Below, piece by piece: positions 1 through 6,721 of a DNA stretch of 10,124 bases (the first letter of the stretch is position 1; each line of letters begins with the position of its first letter). The notes beneath the pieces are model-generated. The model saw only the letters and a program-made list of their open reading frames with translations, was not told the DNA's origin and ran no database searches. Origin of the DNA: CAMPJU01 sp046566095 (GTDB taxonomy: Bacteria > Pseudomonadota > Gammaproteobacteria > Xanthomonadales > Xanthomonadaceae); assembly GCA_046566095.1 (NCBI GenBank), contig JBKHXI010000204.1:1-10124 (forward strand). Reading direction: 5' to 3'. The position numbers and the translations under genes were made by a program.

Positions 1-2132
<2,132 letters not shown>

Positions 2133-2136
<4 letters not shown>

Positions 2137-2573
2137 GCGGCGGCGGCGAAAACCGGGATACGGGGGCGGACGGAGCGGTGCTGTTCCGGATGCCGCTGCA
2201 GCTGCGCTGGCGCGACCTGGACGCCTTCGACCACGTCAACAACGCCAATTTCCTGACCTTCGTCGAAGAAGCGCGGATCCGCTGGTTCGCCAGCCTCGAC
2301 CGGCCCTGGATCACCGACCAGCTGGCCCCGCTGCTGGCCGCGGTGCAGATGAACTACCGCCGGCCGATCCCCTACCCGGCCGCGCTCGCGGTCGAGCTGA
2401 CCTGCGCGCGCATCGGCAACACCAGCCTCACCATCGGCCACCGCATCGTCGACGAGGCCGATGGCGCGGCCTACGCCGACGGCCATGTAGTCATGGTATG
2501 GATCGACCGCGCCAGCGGCCGCCCGGTGCCGCTGCCCGGCTTCCTGCGCGAGGCCGCCGCCGCACCGGGCTGA
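2133..2573 (+). CDS. FadM-like acyl-CoA thioesterase (hotdog fold, 4HBT family)
   Basis: This 146-residue protein is predicted to hydrolyse acyl-CoA thioesters in the cytoplasm. After a short Gly-rich N-terminus comes the hotdog-family active-site block RDLDAFDHVNNANFL (residues 27-41) followed by FVEEAR. Asp30 aligns with the catalytic Asp of the 4HBT/YbgC group. A second block NYRRP (about residues 74-78) also occurs in E. coli FadM, which has HVNNARYL and NYRRP at the same places, so a FadM-type long-chain acyl-CoA thioesterase is the best guess. Substrate length cannot be read from sequence. The length is normal for the family. The start is set by AGGAG six bases upstream and by the ATGA overlap with uvrA. 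It has no signal peptide and no membrane segment. The gene ends before a repeat-rich gap and is convergent with the copper chaperone gene. Confidence 0.88.
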
Positions 2574-2590
2574 GCCCGCGCCCGCCCGAA

Positions 2591-2611
2591 CGGTGCCGCG
2601 CCCCCGCACCG
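2591..2611 (+). terminator. Short GC-rich hairpin after the thioesterase gene
   Basis: CGGTGC and GCACCG form a perfect six-base stem around a nine-base loop, beginning 18 bases after the thioesterase stop. No T-run follows, so this is not a classical intrinsic terminator. It could be a weak or Rho-assisted one, or chance in GC-rich DNA. Confidence 0.25.
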
Positions 2612-2633
2612 CCACCGGATTCGCCAACCCACG

Positions 2634-2699
2634 CTTGCCATTCAGAACGGCTTGTCATGCCGAACGGCTTGTCATGACAGCTTGTCATTCCGAACGCAG
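2634..2699 (+). repeat. Degenerate short tandem repeat (CTTGYCAT units)
   Basis: Four head-to-tail units begin with CTTGCCAT or CTTGTCAT at 2634, 2651, 2668 and 2681. The first two are 17 bases and end in GAACGG; the third is shortened to 13 bases; the fourth runs into the left arm of the palindromic element at 2684-2746. The units resemble the first 17 bases of that element, so they look like partial copies of its end. The stretch is clearly less GC-rich than the flanking genes and lies between convergent genes. Confidence 0.75.
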
Positions 2700-2746
2700 T
2701 GAGGAATCTGCTTCAAAGGCAGATCGCTCACCGGGCTCGGCATGAC
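2684..2746. repeat. Palindromic intergenic element (28-bp imperfect inverted repeat)
   Basis: The left arm (2684-2711) and right arm (2719-2746) are reverse complements at roughly 22 of 28 positions and flank a seven-base loop. The outer ends read GTCAT and ATGAC. The arm with CCGAACGCAGTGAGGAATC resembles dispersed intergenic repeats known from many bacterial genomes, from memory rather than from a search. It sits between the stops of two convergent genes, where it could act as a bidirectional transcript end or RNA-stabilising hairpin. No transposase is present, so if mobile it is non-autonomous. Confidence 0.7.
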
Positions 2747-2785
2747 GGCCCTCTCGTCGACCCTGCCTTCCGGACAAGGCCCCCG

Positions 2786-3226
2786 CTACGGCCCGCGCAC
2801 CTCGAACATCCCCGTCACGCGGCGCCCGTCCTCCAGCACGAACTCGATCTCCACCCGCCCGCCCGGCGCCAGCGGCGCGCGCGGTCGCAGCAGCATCAGG
2901 TGCAGCCCGCCCGGCGCCAGCGTGGCCGCGCCGCCGGCGGCGATCTCCAGCCGCGGCACCGCGCGCATGCGGCCGATCCCGTCCTCGATCCGGGTCCGGT
3001 GCACTTCGACCGACCCGAAGCGGGCGCTGCGCGCCGAAACCACCGCCACCGCCGCGGCGCAGGGATTCTCGATGCGCCCGAAGCCCGCCGCCATCGGCAT
3101 CGACGGCGGGCCGGCGCGGACCCAGCCGTCGACCACCCGCGGACCGCATTCGCGGGCGCAGGCGGGCGCGCCGGCAGCCGCCAGCACGGCGGCGAGCAGG
3201 GCCACGGCGGCACGGCGGCTTCGCAT
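2786..3226 (-). CDS. Periplasmic copper chaperone, PCuAC family (DUF461)
   Basis: PCuAC proteins bind Cu(I) in the periplasm and help deliver it to cytochrome c oxidase, usually with Sco proteins. The 146-residue product has a signal peptide: basic MRSRR, then an Ala/Leu-rich core, with likely cleavage after ACA near residue 24. The mature domain carries the family motif H-x10-M-x21-H-x-M exactly: His76, Met87, His109, Met111. The residue two after the first His is Thr, where many homologues have a Met that adds to the site. Cys27 and Cys56 could form a disulfide. The ATG at 3226 was chosen because the signal peptide begins there; the frame is open further upstream but codes for Pro/Ala-rich sequence unlike a leader. 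The only Shine-Dalgarno-like AGGA lies two bases before the ATG, so initiation may be unusual. It is divergent from the DUF4139 gene and convergent with the thioesterase. No Sco or oxidase gene is in view. Confidence 0.88.
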   Translation of the reverse strand: MRSRRAAVALLAAVLAAAGAPACARECGPRVVDGWVRAGPPSMPMAAGFGRIENPCAAAVAVVSARSARFGSVEVHRTRIEDGIGRMRAVPRLEIAAGGAATLAPGGLHLMLLRPRAPLAPGGRVEIEFVLEDGRRVTGMFEVRGP

Positions 3227-3264
3227 CGTCCTATGATACGGACACGCCAACGCCGGAGCCGCCG
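3227..3264. promoter_or_regulatory. Divergent promoter gap between copper chaperone and DUF4139 gene
   Basis: Only 38 bases separate the two starts. TATGAT at 3232-3237 matches five of six -10 consensus bases for rightward transcription. It would give a leader of about 20 bases with the GGAG site (3255-3258) six bases before the ATG at 3265. I see no good -35 at the right spacing. Read leftward the same bases give TATCAT, which would start transcription at or next to the ATG of the copper chaperone. GTCC (3228-3231) and GGAC (3240-3243) flank it as a small inverted repeat. Confidence 0.4.
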
Positions 3265-4797
3265 ATGAACCGTTCGCTGCCGCCGCTCGCCCTGCTGGCC
3301 CTGCTGGCGGCCTGCTCGCGCGGGTCCGACGAGGCCCCGCCGGCACGCCCCGCGGAACCGGCGCCCGCGGAAAACGCGCAGCGCGGCGCCAGCCGCCCGG
3401 CCGCCGAGACCCACCTCACCGTCTACAGCGGCGGCTACGAGCAGGTCGTCGCCGGCCATCGCGACCTGGGCTACGCGCTGGTGCGCAGCGAGTCGCGCTA
3501 CGCGCTGCAGGCCGGGGCCAACGCGATCACCATCGGCCGCCTGCCGCGCGGCATCGACGTGGCCGCCGTCGGCTTCCGCCCGCTGGAACAGGGCGTGACG
3601 GTCGGCGCCCAGCGCTTCATCGCCCCCTTCGACGGCGCCGACGGGGTGCTGGCCCGCGCGCTGGGGCGCCGGGTCGCGATCGAGCACACCTCCGGCGGCG
3701 CCAAGCAGACCGACAACGGCACCCTGGTGGCGATCGGCGACTCGCTGACCCTGGCCCTGGCCGACGGCCGCTACAAGGTGATCCGCGAGTACGACAGCCT
3801 GAGCGTGCTCGAGGCCGACGACCTGCCCGGCGCCGAGCCGCAGCTGCGCTGGGAGGTGCAGGCGCCGCGCGCCGGCAATGCCGGCTTCCGCCTGACCTAT
3901 CCCACCACCGGCCTGGCCTGGCGCGCCGAGTACGTCGCGCGCATCGCCGCGGGCGACGACTGCCGGCTGGTCCTGGACGCGGCGGCGCTGGTGGCCAACC
4001 ACTCGGGGGTCTCGTACCCGAACGCGCAGCTGACCCTGGTGGCCGGGGAGCCGGCGCGGGTGCGCGGCGACGACGGCATGCCCAAGCGCGCCGCGACGCC
4101 GGAGGCCGACATGGCGATGCCCGTCCCCGCGCCCGAGCCGCGCCGCTCCGGCGAATACCACGCCTACGACCTGCCGGGCCGGGCGATGCTGGCCAACGGC
4201 GCGGTCGAGCGGGTGCCGCTGCTGCCACAGGCCCCCGCCGTCGCCTGCGAGCGCACCTACCTGACCCGGCCCGCGGCCGGCGTGTGGACGCCGCCACAAC
4301 CGCTCACCGATCCGGGCCTGGACTCCGGGACCGGGCCGCAGCCGGTGCGGGTCGCGTTCGCGGTCGCCAACACCGAGCAGGCCGGCCTCGGCCGGCCGCT
4401 GCCGGCCGGGCGCATGCGCGTGCTGCAGGGCGAGGAGCTGCTCGGCGAATCGCAGCTGCCGCACACCCCCGCGGGCGCCGAACTGCGGATGGAGATCGGC
4501 ACCGCCTTCGACCTCACCGCCGAGCGCGAGCGCACCGGATTCAACCTGGACCGCGGCGGGCGGACCATGACCGAATCGTTCGCGATCGTGCTGCGCAACG
4601 CCCGCGACGCCGACGAGACGGTGACCGTGGTCGAGCCGCTGCCGCGCTGGACCGAGTGGGAGCTGGTCGAGAGCAGCGCGCCGGGTACGCGCCGCGACGC
4701 CCGGCACGCGGAGTTCGAGGTGGTGGTGCCGGCCGGCGGCCAGGCGCGACTGACCTACACCGTCCGCTACCGCTGGGCGCAGGGCGCGCGGCCTTGA
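3265..4797 (+). CDS. DUF4139 domain outer-membrane lipoprotein of unknown function
   Basis: This 510-residue protein starts with a lipoprotein signal peptide; the lipobox LAAC ends at Cys17 and is followed by Ser, which predicts sorting to the outer membrane. Residues 18-47 are an Ala/Pro/Glu-rich linker. The rest is predicted mostly beta-strand. A first part (about 48-200) begins with LTVYSGGYEQV and carries INIGRLP-like wording (AITIGRLPRGID). The second part has features typical of DUF4139: YPTTGLAWRAEY (about 212-223), SGEYHAYDLPG (about 294), RTGFNLDRGG, and a C-terminal TYTVRYRW. A variable Pro-rich stretch (about 270-292) interrupts the domain. DUF4139 proteins have no settled function to my knowledge, so none is assigned. 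The start is supported by GGAG six bases upstream and by the signal peptide. The stop overlaps the crotonase start (TTGA). The gene is divergent from the copper chaperone, which may hint at a shared cell-envelope role, but this is inference. Confidence 0.82.
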   Translation: MNRSLPPLALLALLAACSRGSDEAPPARPAEPAPAENAQRGASRPAAETHLTVYSGGYEQVVAGHRDLGYALVRSESRYALQAGANAITIGRLPRGIDVAAVGFRPLEQGVTVGAQRFIAPFDGADGVLARALGRRVAIEHTSGGAKQTDNGTLVAIGDSLTLALADGRYKVIREYDSLSVLEADDLPGAEPQLRWEVQAPRAGNAGFRLTYPTTGLAWRAEYVARIAAGDDCRLVLDAAALVANHSGVSYPNAQLTLVAGEPARVRGDDGMPKRAATPEADMAMPVPAPEPRRSGEYHAYDLPGRAMLANGAVERVPLLPQAPAVACERTYLTRPAAGVWTPPQPLTDPGLDSGTGPQPVRVAFAVANTEQAGLGRPLPAGRMRVLQGEELLGESQLPHTPAGAELRMEIGTAFDLTAERERTGFNLDRGGRTMTESFAIVLRNARDADETVTVVEPLPRWTEWELVESSAPGTRRDARHAEFEVVVPAGGQARLTYTVRYRWAQGARP

Positions 4798-5582
4798 CCG
4801 CATCGGAAGCGCCGCTGGTCGCGCGCACGGTCGACCGGGGCATCCACCTGCTGCGGCTGGCGCGGCCGCCGGTCAACGCACTCGATCCGGCGCTGTGCCG
4901 GGCGCTGCGCGCGGCGGTCGAGGCCGCGCTGGCCGAAGGCGCCGAGGGCCTGGTGCTGGCCGGCGGGCCGAAGGTGTTCAGCGCCGGGCTCGACGTGCCC
5001 CACCTGGTCTCGCTGGGCGACGACCGCCACGCCCTGCGCGCGGCCTGGGAGGACTTCTTCGCCGCCGCGCGCGCGCTCGCCGGCAGCCCGGTGCCGGTGG
5101 CCGCGGCGATCGCCGGGCATGCGCCGGCGGGCGGCTGCGTGCTGGCGCTGTGCTGCGACCGGCGGGTGATGGCGCGCGCGCCGGAACCGGAGCGGCCGTT
5201 CCTGATCGGCCTCAACGAGACCCGGGTGGGCCTGGCGGTGCCGGCCGGGATCGCCGACCTGCTGCGGCGCACGGTCGGCGCGCGCCCGGCCGAACGGCTG
5301 CTGGTCTCCGGCGACATGCTCGATTCCGATGCCGCGCTGGCGGCCGGGCTGGTCGACGAGGTCGCCGGCGCCGACGACACCCTGCCGCGCGCCGTCGCCT
5401 GGCTGCGCGACCTGCTGCAGCTGCCGCGCCAGCCGATGCTCGACACCCGCGCGCTGCTGCGCGCCGACCTGGTGCAGGCCCTGTCCCCGCAACGGCTGGC
5501 GCTGGACGGCTTTCTCGACCAGTGGCGCCACCCCGACACCCAGGCCGCGCTGCACGCCCTGGTGGCCCGGCTGGGCAAATAG
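4794..5582 (+). CDS. Crotonase-family protein, probable delta3,delta2-enoyl-CoA isomerase (ECI1-like)
   Basis: The 262-residue cytoplasmic enzyme belongs to the enoyl-CoA hydratase/isomerase superfamily. Oxyanion-hole segments are SAGLD (63-67) and HAPAGGC (109-115). The catalytic Glu142 lies in IGLNETRVG, nearly identical to the IGLNETQLG segment of human ECI1 that holds its catalytic Glu165. The second Glu of true hydratases (in GGGCE) is replaced by Val116, so isomerase activity is favoured over hydratase. Such enzymes move 3-enoyl-CoA double bonds to position 2 so that unsaturated fatty acids can enter beta-oxidation. The start is TTG at 4794, overlapping the upstream TGA; no in-frame ATG or GTG lies before the conserved PPVNALDP block, and no strong ribosome site is seen, so translation is probably coupled. 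Residues 240-262 match the usual C-terminal helix, so it is full length. The gene is followed by a repeat-filled gap. Confidence 0.85.
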   Translation: MTASEAPLVARTVDRGIHLLRLARPPVNALDPALCRALRAAVEAALAEGAEGLVLAGGPKVFSAGLDVPHLVSLGDDRHALRAAWEDFFAAARALAGSPVPVAAAIAGHAPAGGCVLALCCDRRVMARAPEPERPFLIGLNETRVGLAVPAGIADLLRRTVGARPAERLLVSGDMLDSDAALAAGLVDEVAGADDTLPRAVAWLRDLLQLPRQPMLDTRALLRADLVQALSPQRLALDGFLDQWRHPDTQAALHALVARLGK

Positions 5583-5599
5583 CCGGCCGCCCCCCCGCG

Positions 5600-5671
5600 G
5601 ATCGCGGGCAAGGCCCGCGCCTACGCACAGCCGCCCCGCCCGTAGGAACGCCCCTTGGGCGCGAAGGCGCG
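5600..5671. repeat. Composite REP/SMAG-like element, copy 1
   Basis: This 72-base unit contains two hairpins facing each other. The first is GCGGGC-AAG-GCCCGC (5604-5618) ending in CTAC (5621-5624), the reverse complement of GTAG. The second starts with GTAG (5642-5645) and has CGCCC-CTT-GGGCG. The two halves are related as reverse complements with compensating stem changes. A GTAG-headed hairpin is the hallmark of REP elements and of the SMAG repeats of Stenotrophomonas. One stem-closing G is changed to A at 5648. It sits just downstream of the isomerase stop. Confidence 0.8.
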
Positions 5672-5694
5672 TCCCTGCGGTCACCCGCGCGGAC

Positions 5695-5764
5695 GATCGC
5701 GGGCAAGGCCCGCGCCTATGCACAGCCGCCCCCCGTAGGAGCGCCCCTTGGGCGCGAAGGCGCG
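5695..5764. repeat. Composite REP/SMAG-like element, copy 2
   Basis: A 70-base near-identical direct copy of the element starting at 5600, with a 95-base period. It differs by a two-base shortening of the C-rich linker and a few substitutions; CTAC has become CTAT at 5716-5719. The second hairpin here is perfect: GCGCCC-CTT-GGGCGC (5741-5755), headed by GTAG at 5735. The linker between the hairpins is also conserved, so the whole unit was duplicated together. The 36 bases between it and the next start hold no convincing promoter. Confidence 0.8.
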
Positions 5765-5800
5765 CTTGAGCCCGCGACCGCCAGGCCCCATCCTGAACGC

Positions 5801-6721
5801 ATGAGCCTGCCCGCCCACGTCCGCATCGTCGAGGTCGGCCCGCGCGACGGGCTGCAGAACGAGAAGGCGCAGGTCGCCACCGCCGACAAGATCGCGCTGG
5901 TCGACCGGCTCACCGCCTGCGGCCTGGCGAGCATCGAGGTCACCAGCTTCGTCAGCCCGAAGTGGGTGCCGCAGCTGGCCGACGCGGCCGAGGTCTACCG
6001 CGGCATCGCCCGCAGGCCCGGCGTGCACTACCCGGTGCTGGTGCCGAACCTGCATGGCTACGAACGCGCGCGCGCGGCCGGGGTCGACGAGGTCGCGGTG
6101 TTCACCGCCGCCTCGGAGGCCTTCAGCCGGCGCAACACCAACGCCTCGATCGCCGAGTCGCTGGAACGCTTCGCGCCCGTGCTCGAGCGCGCCCGCGCCG
6201 ACGGCGTGCGCGTGCGCGGCTACGTCTCGACCGTGCTCGGCTGCCCCTACCAGGGCGCGGTGCCGCTGGCCGAGGTGGTGCGCGTGGCCCGTTCCCTGCA
6301 TGGCATGGGCTGCTACGAGATCTCGCTGGGCGACACCATCGGCGTGGGCACGCCCGGCCGGGCGCGGGCGATGCTGCGCGCGGTCGCCGGCGAGCTGCCG
6401 ATGGACGCGCTGGCGGTGCACTTCCACGACACCTGGGGCCAGGCCCTGGCCAACGTGCTGGCCTGCCTGGAGGAGGGCGTGGCCGTGGTCGACGCCTCGG
6501 TCGCCGGCGCCGGCGGCTGCCCCTATGCGCGCGGCGCCAGCGGCAACCTCGCCACCGAGGACCTGGTCTACATGCTGCACGGGCTGGGCATCGGGACCGG
6601 CGTCGACCTGGCGGCGCTGGCCGCCACCGGGCGCTGGCTGGCGGCGCTGCTGGGGCGCGAGAGCGGCAGCAAGGCGGCGCGGGCGATGGCCGCGCGCAAC
6701 GGGGAAGCGGTCCCGGTGTGA
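5801..6721 (+). CDS. mvaB: Hydroxymethylglutaryl-CoA lyase
   Basis: The enzyme splits 3-hydroxy-3-methylglutaryl-CoA into acetyl-CoA and acetoacetate, the last step of leucine/isovalerate breakdown. The 306-residue TIM-barrel protein has EVGPRDGLQNE with the catalytic Arg15 and metal ligand Asp16, the metal-binding His207 and His209 in HFHDTWGQ, and the mobile-loop catalytic Cys240 in GGCPYARGASGN. The C-terminal half closely resembles the animal enzyme (NLATEDLVYML). In the signature the usual GLGGCPY is GAGGCPY, a small change. Length is normal. The ATG fits the family N-terminus, though there is no good Shine-Dalgarno site (nearest AGG is 15 bases upstream). Methylcrotonyl-CoA carboxylase and isovaleryl-CoA dehydrogenase genes, often neighbours in Pseudomonas liu clusters, are not in this window. 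The stop codon overlaps the GTG of the c-di-GMP gene. Confidence 0.95.
   Translation: MSLPAHVRIVEVGPRDGLQNEKAQVATADKIALVDRLTACGLASIEVTSFVSPKWVPQLADAAEVYRGIARRPGVHYPVLVPNLHGYERARAAGVDEVAVFTAASEAFSRRNTNASIAESLERFAPVLERARADGVRVRGYVSTVLGCPYQGAVPLAEVVRVARSLHGMGCYEISLGDTIGVGTPGRARAMLRAVAGELPMDALAVHFHDTWGQALANVLACLEEGVAVVDASVAGAGGCPYARGASGNLATEDLVYMLHGLGIGTGVDLAALAATGRWLAALLGRESGSKAARAMAARNGEAVPV

Noticed and set aside
4284..4793. N-terminal extension of the crotonase frame back into the DUF4139 gene.
   Set aside because: Arg-rich nonsense in the wrong frame of a well-supported gene; the family N-terminus begins right after the TTG at 4794.
2896..4803. A minus-strand open frame across the DUF4139 lipoprotein gene and part of the copper chaperone.
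   Set aside because: Low-complexity Arg/Gly/Ala/His-rich translation with no domain; explained as antisense shadow of the plus-strand gene.
5600..5764. The duplicated repeat as a miniature CRISPR array.
   Set aside because: Only two copies, each internally palindromic with conserved linker, and no spacers of uniform size or cas genes.
5764..5800. A possible promoter for the HMG-CoA lyase gene (TTGAGC at 5766 with CATCCT 17 bases later).
   Set aside because: The -10 matches only three of six bases and would place transcription start at the ATG; too weak to list.
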